In this document: positions 42,874 through 51,714 of the stretch, piece after piece | Numbering within the stretch: the first letter of the stretch is position 1 | How the letters are laid out: every line of letters begins with the position of its first letter | Source: Paroedura picta | Taxonomy: Eukaryota > Chordata > Lepidosauria > Squamata > Gekkonidae | DNA length: 64,000 nt | Assembly: GCF_049243985.1 (NCBI RefSeq) | Contig: NC_135375.1 | Span: 21,948,490 to 22,012,489 of the forward strand | Direction of reading: 5' to 3' | Notes under the pieces: generated by a model | The model's database searches: none | What the model saw: only the letters and a program-made list of their open reading frames with translations | Told to the model about the DNA's origin: nothing | Translations under genes and position numbers: made by a program

Positions 42874-43174
42874 ATTTAATTTGTATACTGCCGTTCCCAA
42901 TTGAGCTCACAGCGGTTTACATAGTAAAACAATAAAAAACACAATAAAACCCCCATAATGCCCTTAATACATTATTAAACATTAAGACGGCAGACAAAAG
43001 AAAACCCACTAGCAACTCACCCCCTCGATCAGCCAGGGCCAACTTTCTTACTGTCCTACTGACGAGAGTGGGGAGCAGATCAATAGATGGATACGATAGA
43101 CATGGGGATTCCCAGACTGAATAGCGGGACCATGCCCTGGCCTCAACCATATGCCTCGCAGAAGAGCTCTTTGT
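42874..43174 (-). mobile_element. L2-type LINE 3' end
   Basis: Tail CATTTAATTTGTATACTGCC, AATTGAGCTCACAGCGG and TTTACATAGTAAAACAATAA. The coding scrap at 43130-43172 (CCTGGCCTCAACCATATGCC, GCAGAAGAGCTC) is the reversed ELFHQ-type L2 phrase. The TATC microsatellite sits at its 3' tail side. Confidence 0.65.
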
Positions 43175-43368
43175 GAGGGTAGCCCACTGCAGGCTGAGAA
43201 ATCCCTGGAGATTTGCGGGTTGGACCCTGGGAAGGGAAGCATTTGTGGTGGGGAGGGAATTTAGCAGGGTATCAAAGCCGCCATTTTCTGCAGGGAACGT
43301 GGTGCTTGTGGTCTGGACATCAGTTGTCATTCTGGGACATCTCCAGGCCTTACCTAGCAGTCAGCATG
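43175..43368 (+). repeat. Repeat D
   Basis: GGGTAGCCCACTGCAGGCTGA, ATCCCTGGAGATTTGCGGG, GCCGCCATTTTCTGCAGGGAA and GGACATCTCCAGGCC. Confidence 0.65.
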
Positions 43369-44522
43369 CTTTGAAATATCCTTATGCAAAGCTGCAGTCC
43401 GCCAGACTCACAGGAAGATGTGACAATGTTTTGTGAATTCTAATTGACCTTAGATGAAGAAAAATCTACCTGGGAGTTCTGATGGTCCATAGTTCATATT
43501 AGAACTCTTCTTTATGACATATTTATTTCAGCCAAAATTGGCATCATGACCCCATGGCAACTTTCCACCAGGCTGTGAAAACTGCATTGAATGAATCAGA
43601 TGAAGGCTTTTCCTGCAGAGAGTGGATCTTTTGGAAGATTCAGTAGACGTCATGCTTTGACAGCTGTTACTGTGGATTATCTTTGTGATTCAGCGTGTGT
43701 TTATTAATACTTGCTCTACATGCCAAAGGTGAGAGTCCCCTCTTATTGTTAGCTCTTCACAACATTTCCCCCTTTGGGGGATTGAATCTTCCTATTATTG
43801 TGTGTCCTGACTATGTGTCTCACCTGGAAGTCGGCAACCTATGCTACGACACCCCCCCACCACCACCACCAAATCCCTAATTCAATATGGACACCCACAC
43901 ACTGCTCCCCTATATATGGATAGATTCAAATGGGTAGCCGTGTTGTAGCTCAATAAAATCTACTGGACTCTGATTTTATTGTTCTCCTACATATGAGATC
44001 CCTCCTCAGGTAAATTGCGGATGCAGGTGAAGTTTGGGGACACTCCTGAGATCGATTCTTAATTAATAGCCTAAACGCCGAAAGTGGCAGTAGAGAGACC
44101 ATCCAACATTGTCATTAAGCCACAAACACGTCAGCATTCCTGGATCAGCCCAGGAACACACACGAGCCCATCTGAGTCACCAGAACGATTCACCCGCCCG
44201 CTCTCCTTTCTGGGCACTGTGCTCAGCTGCATAAATATCCCCTCTGAGTTAAAAGATGGCACTTTTCAAAAGGATGCCCGGTAGCGTTTCCCACCTTTGC
44301 CAAGCGTTTTGCTTTCTGACACCCAGGCTCCCAAAGGGACAGTGTGAGAAACAACAACCCACAAGTCTGACTGGATAATACCCCATTGCAGCTTTAGTCA
44401 CCATCTTCTTGGCTTCCCTCCAGCTGTTCTGGGAACACAAGCGTTGGAGGACATTGTTCGGATCGTTTTGTAAAACTCGTGAATGAAGCATTAACTTCAA
44501 AGGCGATCAATACGATCTAATG
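43369..44522. other. Unassigned DNA with one old repeat scrap
   Basis: Near 43930-44020 an old-repeat phrase (GTAGCCGTGTTGTAGCTCAA, TCTACTGGACTCTGATTTTA) is present. From about 44040 to 44515 the DNA looks repeat-free and unusually CpG-containing for the region; it is a possible conserved block. Confidence 0.35.
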
Positions 44523-44590
44523 CAGGGTTAGTCAAACTGCGGCCCTCCAGATGTCCATGGACTACAATTCCCAGGAGCCCCTGCCAGCCT
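44523..44590. mobile_element. MITE-P, left arm only
   Basis: CAGGGTTAGTCAAACTGCGG to CCCAGGAGCCCCTGCCAGCC. The right arm is absent. No target duplication can be read. Confidence 0.92.
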
Positions 44591-44736
44591 TTGGTCGCTT
44601 TCAGGAGGTTCTCAAGGAAAAGCTGAGATCCAGGTACCCCAAGTGCCTTTTGATCACTTGGTCTAGATTCTGCCAGATGGTCAGATCCCAGAACTTCTGT
44701 CCGTGTGTTTCATTCTAGCCAGGTCCTGCAAGGGAC

Positions 44737-44935
44737 CCTGGCTTGGTGGCAGAGAGTCTGTTCAGCATGCCGAAGGTCTCTGGTTCAGTCCCCAGCATCT
44801 CCAGTCAAAAAAAGACCAGATGGTAGGTGAAAGATCTCTGCCTAGGAGCCTGGAGAGCTGCTGCCATTGGGACTTTGATGGATCAGTGGTCCAATTCAGG
44901 AGAAGGCAGATTCATGCACATGTGCTTGGCTAGCC
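44737..44935 (+). mobile_element. SINE-C with tRNA head
   Basis: GGGACCCTGGCTTGGTGGCAG (A-box side), TCTGGTTCAGTCCCCAGC (B box), CCTAGGAGCCTGGAGAGCTG and CTTTGATGGATCAGTGGTCC. Confidence 0.85.
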
Positions 44936-44939
44936 TTGC

Positions 44940-45050
44940 GTGATCATCATCAATCTTTTTAGCCCACCCTTCTCCTAAAGCTCAGGGTGGGTCACGACAT
45001 TTTTAAAAACAATGGAATAAAACTCTATTAAAATGTATTAGAAGCATGGT
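44940..45050 (-). mobile_element. LINE 3' tail fragment
   Basis: ATCATCATCAATCTTTTTAGC, CCCACCCTTCTCCTAAAGC and TCAGGGTGGGTCACGAC are a reversed LINE tail. Confidence 0.5.
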
Positions 45051-45099
45051 GGAGGCCAATAGATGTCCCAACAATAACTGAGGACCCTACATAAACAAT

Positions 45100-45625
45100 A
45101 ACCATAGAATCATAGAACCATAGACTAGGAAGGTACCTCCTGTGTCAGTGATATCAGGGCTCCCTCAGCCTCACAAGGTGTCTGTTGTGGGGAGAGGAAA
45201 GGGAAGCCTCTTTGAGACTCCTTCGGGTAGAGGAAAGCGGCATATAAGAACCAACTCTTCTTCATCATCATCTAGTCCAACCCCCTGCACCATGCAGGAC
45301 ACCCACAATCCACTATACCTTCCATATCCTTGAGCCTTCACAGAATCAGCCTCTCTGTCAGATGGCTATCCAGCCTCTGTTTAAAAATTTCCAAAGATGG
45401 AGAACCCACCACCTCCCGAGGAAGCCTGTTCCACTGAGAAACCGTTCTATCTGTCAGGAACTTCTTCCGGATGTTTACATGGAATTTCCTTTGAATTCAT
45501 CCCATTGGTTCTGGTCCGTTCCTCCGAGGCAAGAGAGAACAACCCTGCTCCATCCTCTATATGGCAGCCTTTTAAATACTTGAAGATGGTTATCAGATCC
45601 TGTCTCAGTCCTGGATGCCATAGCT
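45100..45625 (-). mobile_element. CR1 LINE 3' region, holding a SINE-A fragment
   Basis: AACCATAGAATCATAGAACCA starts the reversed tail. TCTAGTCCAACCCCCTGCAC, GGAGAACCCACCACCTCCCGA, CTGTTCCACTGAGAAACCG and CTTTTAAATACTTGAAGATGG follow the CR1 order. A SINE-A piece interrupts it at 45147-45270. Confidence 0.88.
45147..45270 (+). mobile_element. SINE-A fragment inside CR1
   Basis: It starts mid-body at GTGATATCAGGGCTCCCTCAG and ends TATAAGAACCAACTCTTCTTC. The tRNA head is missing, so it is 5' truncated. Confidence 0.88.
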
Positions 45626-45695
45626 AATTCCACCTCTGCATTTATTCCTTCTCCCTCCCACTGGATTTGAATAACAATGTAATGTTTTAGTCAAC

Positions 45696-45832
45696 CTGTG
45701 GGTAGTCAACCTGTGGTCCTCCAGATGTTCATGGGCTACAATTCCCATGAACCCCTGCCAGCAAATGCTGGCAGGGGCTCATGGGAATTGTAGCCCATGG
45801 ACATCTGGAGGACCACAGGTTGACTACCCCTG
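45696..45832. mobile_element. MITE-P
   Basis: A palindrome from about GGGTAGTCAACCTGTGG to ACCACAGGTTGACTACCCCTG around GCAAATGCTGGC. The left end is altered (a nearby TAGTCAACCTGTG precedes it) and a duplication is not clear. Confidence 0.93.
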
Positions 45833-45839
45833 TGTGTTT

Positions 45840-45935
45840 TTAACTGCTCAGTCATTTGGACCGGTCTTGTCAGCCGCCCTGAGCCCTTGGGGAAGGGCAG
45901 CATAGAAATGTGATAAATGAATGAATTAATAATGG
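45840..45935 (+). mobile_element. LINE 3' tail
   Basis: GTCAGCCGCCCTGAGCCCTTG, GGGGAAGGGCAGCATAGAAAT and AATGAATGAATTAATAAT. This is a typical L2-type tail. Confidence 0.6.
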
Positions 45936-46029
45936 GCTCTCTCGGATAGTTCTAAGCACGTCAGCTCATGTAGTGGGAGGGTTGATGGAGATCAAGTGTT
46001 CAGGTATCATTTGGCTGGTGTTTTGAACA

Positions 46030-46254
46030 GGAAGGCCTGGATTTCAGCACTCTTTTCAAGCCACACTCATAGGCCTGGCAGAACAACTCTGTCTTACAGG
46101 CCAGGGGAACTGTCCAAGGTCCTTCAGGGCCCTGATCTCTCCAGGGAGAGCGTTCCATCAGGCCGGGGCCAGGGCCAAAAAGGCCCAGGTCTTGGTTGAG
46201 GCCAATTTGATATCTTTGGGGCTGGGGATCATGACCAAGCTTTGTTCTCTAGAT
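46030..46254 (-). mobile_element. L2 ORF2 C-terminal fragment
   Basis: The reverse complement of GATCTCTCCAGGGAGAGCG, TTCCATCAGGCCGGGGCC and AGGGCCAAAAAGGCC encodes AFLALAPA then WNALPGEIRA, the L2 motif (compare LWNSLPAEIRA). CATAGGCCTGGCAGAACAACT is the reversed ELF(H)Q region. Confidence 0.8.
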
Positions 46255-46625
46255 CAGTGGCCCCCAACCTTTTTATCACCGGGGTCCGGTCAACGCTTGA
46301 CAATTTTACTGAGGCCTGGGGGGGGGTAGTCTTTTGCCGAGGGACGTTACCGCTGCCTGAGCCCCTGCTCCGCTTGCTTTCCTGCCGGTGCCCCTGACTT
46401 CCCGCTGCCCACTGGGGGGCTCTGCCAGCAGCAGCTGTGCAATGCCACGCCGAGGGGGGGGGCAGCCATGGTGGCTGCCAGAGAACACCAAAGGTGAATC
46501 GCGGCAGAGTGGCAGGGCAGCCCCCGAGGCAGCAGCCGGGGAGGAGGACGAGGAGGAGCCGCAGCCCGGTACCGACTGATCCACGGACTGGTACCAGTCC
46601 CCAGACCGGGGGTTGGGGACCACTG
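46255..46625. mobile_element. hAT-G (GC-rich hAT), TSD CTCTAGAT
   Basis: The ends are CAGTGGCCCCCAACC and, inverted, CAGTGGTCCCCAACCCCCGG. CTCTAGAT lies exactly on both sides (46247-46254, 46626-46633). 371 bases, no transposase. Open frames on both strands (46306-46692 and others) are shadows of its GC-rich body. Confidence 0.95.
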
Positions 46626-46699
46626 CTCTAGATAATCTGCAAACACTGACCGTATAGAATCCATTTCTCGGTGGGGGAATACACTTTACCACTGGCTCA

Positions 46700-46782
46700 G
46701 GCTACAGTGGCTCAGGCTAGCCTGATCTTGCCAGATCTCAGAAGCCCAGCAGAGTTGACCTTGGATAGTATTTGGGTGGGGG
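46700..46782 (+). mobile_element. 5S-SINE head fragment
   Basis: GGCTCAGGCTAGCCTGATCTT, GCCAGATCTCAGAAGCCCAGC and GATAGTATTTGGGTGGG align with 5S rRNA (GATCTCGTCTGATCTCGGAAG, AGTACTTGGATGGG). The SINE body is missing, so it is a short relic and not a 5S gene. Confidence 0.8.
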
Positions 46783-46950
46783 CAAGGAATGACAAACTAA
46801 TCTCTCGAGCCTCTCTTAGCTTAAAACACTTCGGAGTCACCATAAATAAGCTGTGATTTATCGGCAAAAAAAAAGTGGCTTGGAAAAAGTAAAATTGACC
46901 AACCATGTCTTTCATACAAGACAAAAGCTGTTTATTTCTTCAGATTTTTA

Positions 46951-47515
46951 ATCCAGCTTGGTGCAGTGATTAAGAGCGTTGGCTTCTAGTCTGGAAAGCT
47001 GGGTATGATTCCACTCCTCCTCTACATGTAGCCAGCTTGGGCTCATCACAGTCCTTATAGTGCTGTTCTCACACAGCTCCCTCAGCCCCACCTACCTCAC
47101 TGAACTCTTATCTTTTTGGCATATCTGTTGTGAGGAGAGGAAGGGAAAGGTGATAAAGGTAAAGGTAAAGGTATCCCCTGTGCAAGCACCGGGTCATGTC
47201 TGACCCTTAGGGTGACGCCCTCTCGCGTTTTCTTGGCAGACTCAATACGGGGTGGTTTGCCAGTGCCTTCCCCAGTCATTACAGTTTACCCCCCAGCAAG
47301 CTGGGTACTCATTTTACCGACCTCGGAAGGATGGAAGGCTGAGTCGACCTTGAGCCGGCTGCTGTGATTGAACTCCCAGCCTCATGGGCAGAGCTTTCAG
47401 GCAACATTTCTGCTGCCTTACCGCCCTGCGCCACAAAGGTGATAGTAAGCCACATTTGGGTAGTGAACACATTTGGGTAGTGAAAAGCAGGGTATAAAGC
47501 ACAGCACTTCTAGCT
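46951..47515 (+). mobile_element. SINE-A variant split by SINE-B
   Basis: CAGCTTGGTGCAGTGATTAAG, a decayed B box (GGGTATGATTCC), CACTCCTCCTCTACATG and GAGAGGAAGGGAAAGGTGATA. After the SINE-B it resumes with GTAAGCCACATTTGGGTAG and GGTATAAAGCAC. Confidence 0.82.
47156..47434 (-). mobile_element. SINE-B inside SINE-A, 10-bp duplication
   Basis: AAGGTAAAGGTAAAGGTATCC (tail) to CCGCCCTGCGCCAC (head). AAAGGTGATA lies on both sides (47146-47155, 47435-47444). The head is cut just short of AAGAGGCTC. Confidence 0.92.
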
Positions 47516-47543
47516 CTTATGGCTGAAAAGAAATGCTTGGTGG

Positions 47544-47594
47544 TATGTAGGCAAAAAGAGCCTCTTGTACCTTTACCTTTTTATGTAGGCAAAA
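47544..47594 (+). mobile_element. 25-bp SINE-B relic with 13-bp duplications
   Basis: TATGTAGGCAAAA occurs at 47544-47556 and 47582-47594. Between them lie only AGAGCCTCTTGT (the exact SINE-B 5' end) and ACCTTTACCTTTT (the exact 3' end). About 250 internal bases are absent. Confidence 0.92.
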
Positions 47595-48529
47595 CTTATG
47601 CGTTCATTTTCCTAGTTTGTGTCTCCGCCCCCCCCCACCCATGAATGAAAGAGTGAGCAAACAAGCAAATGCATGAATGAACCAACCAAATGAATGATTT
47701 ATTGCAGTCAAGAGACCAGCACATCCCCTCCATGACAGTATGCCTAGCAAGTGCCAGGGAACGGATTCTTCTTGTTTCAAGCGACTACAAAGAGACAGTG
47801 CCTGAACAAAAGGGAGCGACTTCTGACTTAACATAAAGAATCTGCCAGATGAGCAACCCAGAGACTCATTCACTGAAATATTAAACCCTTTCTAGCAGCC
47901 CGTTGCCATGAAGTTCTTCCAGGACCGCTGTGATTTTCAAACCAGAGTCGCTCGCTCCTCTTCCAGTAAGTGAGATTTTTTCAAATGGCGCACTCTAATG
48001 CTATGTGAATGCGCTTTCAATTAGCCCTGCACGCGGAAGTGGTAGGAGCTAAATTAGATTATTATAGTTTAGCCATTACGGCCAGCTCTTGCAAAACAAG
48101 GAAGCGGCTGCCAAAACGGGAACAGCTGCAAACTGCTTGAAGTGTAGTGTTTAAACTGGCGATTTCTGGATGCCATTGATCGACTGGAAAGGGGTGGCAA
48201 AGAGACAGAATGAGAAATATAAAGTATGGGGTTTTGTTTTGTTTTTTAATTCCAGTAAACTTTTAAGGAGTGTTGGATGATAGTCTTCTCTACTTTATAA
48301 AATCTGGCAGGTGATTATAATGAATCCCGAAAGTATCATCAACACAGAATCAGCCTGTTCCTCTAAAACTGAACCCAAACCAAGACACCTGGAGGTTTGT
48401 CTGCAGCCTCTCCTATTAAATGCTGCCAGTGGTTCTGCTCATGCAACTTGTGCGCAATTAGGACTCCAGAGGGCATTTTCTTCCTCCATAGCTATGCCGG
48501 GACTGGGCAAACCCCTCTAAATATTGTTG
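47595..48529. other. Mostly repeat-free DNA, possible conserved block
   Basis: Near 47685-47720 is a possible LINE tail (GATTTATTGCAGTCAAGAG). From about 47900 to 48240 no repeat is recognised, and words such as TTCAATTAGCCCTGCACGCGG and TAAATTAGATTATTATAG resemble homeobox-rich conserved DNA. No coding support. Confidence 0.35.
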
Positions 48530-48686
48530 ACAGCCTTGCTCAGGGCTTGCAAAGAGAGGGCCCTTGTGGCTTCCGTGACTGAGTCCATCCATCTACTGTT
48601 GGGTCTTCCTGTTTTCCTGTTGCTTTCACCTTTTCCTAGAATTAATTAGCTTTTTCAGTGACTTTTGTCTCATAATGGGATTAGAG

Positions 48687-49202
48687 CAGGGGTAGTCATA
48701 GAATCATAGAATCATAGAGTCATAGAATCATAGAGTTGGAAGGGGCCATACAGGCCATCTAGTCCAACCCCCTGCTCAATGCAAGATCAGCCCTAAGCAT
48801 CCTAGAGCATCCGAGAAAAGTGTGTATCCAACCTTTGCTTGAAGACTGCCAGTGAGGGGGAGCTAACCACATCCTTAGGCAGCCTATTCCACTGCTGAAC
48901 TACTCTGACTGTGAAAAACTTTTTCCTGATATCTAGCCTATATAGTTGTACTTGTAGTTTAAACCCATTACTGTGTGTCCTTTCCTCTGCAGCCAGTGGG
49001 AACAGCTTCCTGCCCTCCTCCAAATGACAACCTTTCAAATAATTATTAGGGCTATCATGTCCCCTTTCAACCTCCTTTTCTCCAGGCTGAACATTCCCAA
49101 GTCCCTCAACCTATCTTAATAGGGCTTGGTCCCTTTGCTGGCAGGGGCTAATGGGAATTGCAGTCTATGAACATCTGGAGGACCACAGGTTGAGTACTCC
49201 TG
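48687..49202. mobile_element. MITE-P interrupted by CR1
   Basis: Left end CAGGGGTAGTCA at 48687. After the CR1, the right arm GCTGGCAGGGGCTAATGGG to GGTTGAGTACTCCTG. Flanks GATTAGAG (48679-48686) and GATTATAC (49203-49210) agree at 6 of 8 bases. Most of the left arm is missing. Confidence 0.82.
48699..49136 (-). mobile_element. CR1 LINE with readable ORF2 C-terminus
   Basis: A minus-strand frame (48802-49038) reads EERTHSNGFKLQVQLYRLDI, then RKKFFTVRVVQQWNRLPKDV and VSSPSLAVFKQRLDTHFS. This is the CR1 reverse-transcriptase C-terminus (typical phrase NFFTVRVVEHWNRLPREVV). The reversed tail AGAATCATAGAATCATAG is at the left. 5' truncated, with this part still open. Confidence 0.95.
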
Positions 49203-49267
49203 GATTATACAATAACCTCAGTTTAATAACTTTAGCTTCTAAGGAGAGGGCAAGCTCAATTTGATCT

Positions 49268-49350
49268 ATAACCAGCTTAGAATCTTCGAGGTGGAAGGGG
49301 CCATCGAGGCCATTGAGCTCAACCCCCTGCTCAATGCAAGATCAGCCTAA
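49268..49350 (-). mobile_element. Short CR1 3' end
   Basis: TAGAATCTTCGAGGTGGAAGG, GGCCATCGAGGCCATTGAG and CAACCCCCTGCTCAATGCAAG are the last 80 bases of CR1, reversed, inside the RTE. Confidence 0.85.
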
Positions 49351-49640
49351 AGAATCAACCTTCTTCTCATCTTTCTTCATTGTCCAACTTTTGCACAGAA
49401 CTTCAAGGGGCCAGTAACATAAAATGAATATTCTTTGGTCAGTGCCACTTGTGATATAGCTCCAAATATCATACCAGGTCACAAATCTGCTCCCAAGGTC
49501 AGCTGATAAGCACCTCACCGAAACTCTGTGATTGTAAGCCACTATCAGCAAGGTTACTGCTATCTCAGATCAGTTCTTTATGACTCTCTAAGTCATAAAT
49601 GTGTCTACCCGATAGTCAAGAGATATGTGACTTTGCTTTG

Positions 49641-49705
49641 CCAGCATGGTGCAGTGGTTAAGAGCAGCAGAAGTGGGTTTGATTTCCTACTCCTCCACAT
49701 GAAGC
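49641..49705 (+). mobile_element. SINE-A head fragment
   Basis: CCAGCATGGTGCAGTGGTTAA, GTGGGTTTGATTTCC and ACTCCTCCACATGAAGCC. The body is missing. Confidence 0.75.
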
Positions 49706-49819
49706 CTTCCCCACTGTTGGGAATATGCAAACTCTAACAACCTCCCACACAACACACACATTCAACCCTGTGCCCTTACAGACTGGACAACTCCTCCCCT
49801 TTCTCTCCCCACTGCCAAG

Positions 49820-49865
49820 CTCTAGCGCCTGTTGTATTCTTGGAGACAACGGGCTTTGCGCCTAG
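49820..49865 (+). mobile_element. Helitron-like 3' terminus, copy 1
   Basis: Stem GCCTGTTGT (49827-49835) pairs with ACAACGGGC (49846-49854) with one G-U. A spacer TTTGCGC follows, then CTAG and a T. A hairpin just before CTRR with insertion next to T is the Helitron 3' signature. The 5' end was not found. Confidence 0.65.
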
Positions 49866-50454
49866 TGTGAAATAAGTTGGCTACATACAGTTCAATTCCC
49901 CCCTTCATGCACCCTGGACTGCAGACAAATTGGGACTCCGCACGGCTGCTGTTTGCAAAATTTAAAATGCTGGAAAGCTCTGAAAACAAGATTTCCAGCA
50001 TCTCTTTTCAGTTTGCCCTTTTAAAAAAACACTCTTTGTCTCCAGTGCCCTGACAGAAACCAGCTTTTATGGAAGGAAATCTATTTGAACACCTGCGCGC
50101 TGCTCTACCTTATTAAATCATATTTGTTGTTCAGGAAACAAAGAGGCCTTCTGAATAATGTTCAGGCACCATTTCCCTAATTGTTGTCGAAGACTTTCCT
50201 CCCCTCATTATTGCAACTTCATTTCTGAGGCCCAAATTAAGAGACTGACAAGCGGAATGTTTAGTACTTAGTCGAGGAAATAATCAGGCAATTTCCTAGC
50301 TTTGATGCCATCCTGGTTTATAAAAAGCATTTGACCTCATGCATCCTGACGCTGACATCAGAACGTTCTTCATAGGACTTCGCGGAATACCAGCCTTTCT
50401 ACAGGGCCATCATCAGTAAAAATGACAGTTGCCTATGAGCAACAACTTTCTACT
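49866..50454. other. Repeat-free DNA, possible conserved block
   Basis: No repeat recognised to about 50420. It contains AAATTTAAAATGCTGGAAAG, CATTTCCCTAATTGTTGTC and AATAATCAGGCAATTTCC. Its texture is unlike the repeats around it. Confidence 0.35.
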
Positions 50455-50660
50455 GCGCATTTTGTGTCATGAAGGTACAGACAATTTATGGTGTCTCCAT
50501 GAGTTAAGAGTTGTTCACAGGTGGTTTTCCACTGGTTCCTCTTTCTCACAGTTGGGATTTCCTTGGTGGCTTCTCATCTAAGTACTAACTAGAGTCAACT
50601 CTTCCTAGGCACCAAAATATGACAAGAATGGGCTAACCTGGGCTATCCAGGTCAGGGTAA
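50455..50660 (-). mobile_element. 5S-SINE, old copy
   Basis: GTGTCTCCATGAGTTAAGAG, GATTTCCTTGGTGGCTTCTCA, AAGTACTAACTAGAGTCAAC and GGGCTAACCTGGGCTATCCAG follow the reversed 5S-SINE order. The 5S-derived block is diverged. Confidence 0.75.
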
Positions 50661-50669
50661 TATCTAGAG

Positions 50670-51476
50670 AAGGCTTTTTCAACCAGAGTTTCATGAAACC
50701 CTGTGGTTTCTTAATGGCCCTGGAAAGGTTTCCTGAATAGATGGAAGTTAATTGATTTTAATAAGAAGTTAATTAATACAAATTGCCGGCTAGTCAACGC
50801 CATTGTCTTCCCCATAACGACCTATGGATGTGAAACCTGGATCCTAAAGAAGGAAGACAGGAGGAGAATAGATGCTTTCAAATTATGGTGTTGGAGACGA
50901 ATGCCATGAATACCATGGACAGCCAAAGTTACCAACAAGATGGTTTTGGAGAGGAGCAGGCCAAAGGTGTCACTGGAAGGGAAGATATTACGGCTAAAGC
51001 TCACTTACTTTGGACACATCATGCGATCAAACTCGCTAGAAAAATCATTAATGCTCGGCATGGTCAGCAACAAAAGGAAACGTGGTCGCCAAAGGATCCG
51101 TTGGTTCGACACGATCAAAGCCGATACAGGGATGACCATGAACCAACTAAAAGAAGCAGTTAGACACAGGGACGCATTGCGAAGACTTTCCTATAGAATT
51201 ACCGAGGGTCAGACACGACTGAACGGGTGACATCATCATCAATAAATGTTTAGTATATATTTAAAGTTTGTTAAACATTTATTGGGTGATATGACCATAT
51301 AGGGTCAAGTTGACTCCCCCATGGCCAATGCTGGGCCAGGTGGAAAGGGGAGGGGCCCCATGTGGGCATGTACACAGCTATGCTTCCCACCCATATTCTG
51401 CATGATCCTTCTACTCAAAGCCTGCAAAATGTTTCAGGGGTTTCTCAACAGTAAAAAAAAAAGTTGAGAAAGGCTG
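50670..51476 (+). mobile_element. hAT-S, holding an RTE LINE
   Basis: Left end AAGGCTTTTTCAACCAGAG; right end inverted CAGCCTTTCTCAAC. ATCTAGAG (50662-50669) and ATCTGGAG (51477-51484) flank it, 7 of 8 bases equal. The body (GGTTTCCTGAATAGATGG, GGTGATATGACCATATAGG, TACACAGCTATGCTTC) matches the 63.2-kb copy. Confidence 0.85.
50775..51247 (+). mobile_element. RTE LINE 3' end inside hAT-S
   Basis: The frame starts VNAIVFPITTYGCETWILKK, then EDRRRIDAFKLWCWRRMP and a stop. It continues in the 50940-51230 frame as LERSRPKVSLEGKILRLKLT, YFGHIMRSNSLEKSLMLG and NKRKRGRQRIRWFDTIKAD. This is the RTE C-terminus, clearly different from the BovB copies. The tail is ATCATCATCAATAAA. A single in-frame stop (ATGCCATGA near 50907) shows it is decayed. 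Confidence 0.9.
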
Positions 51477-51714
51477 ATCTGGAGCAACATTGCTTCTCTG
51501 GCCAGATTAGTCAAAGTATCGATCACTCAGCTCCTGACATCATTTCTACAGTGAGGGTTACCTAGAAGAGTGAGGGTATTGTCTCCTCTCTGCAGTGTCT
51601 CCTGGCTGTGAGGTATGCTCATCATAAAGAACAACTTGAAGGTAGACACTTAAGGCCCTTCTTTTATCATCATCATCATGAATGTGTGGTGCAGCAGTTG
51701 GAGAGCACTCCCCC

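Larger units (their letters stand above)
48530..49420 (-). mobile_element. RTE-type LINE, split by MITE-P/CR1 and a second CR1 piece
   Basis: 48530-48686: AGCCTTGCTCAGGGCTTGCAA, GAGTCCATCCATCTACTGTTG and TTTCAGTGACTTTTGTCTC. It resumes at 49203 with ATAACCTCAGTTTAATAAC and TTTAGCTTCTAAGGAGAGG, and near 49355 with CTTTCTTCATTGTCCAAC. This matches the other RTE copies in order. Confidence 0.7.

Noticed and set aside
46700-46782. A 5S rRNA gene
   Set aside because: Only part of 5S is present, with changes, and the family is otherwise seen as a SINE.
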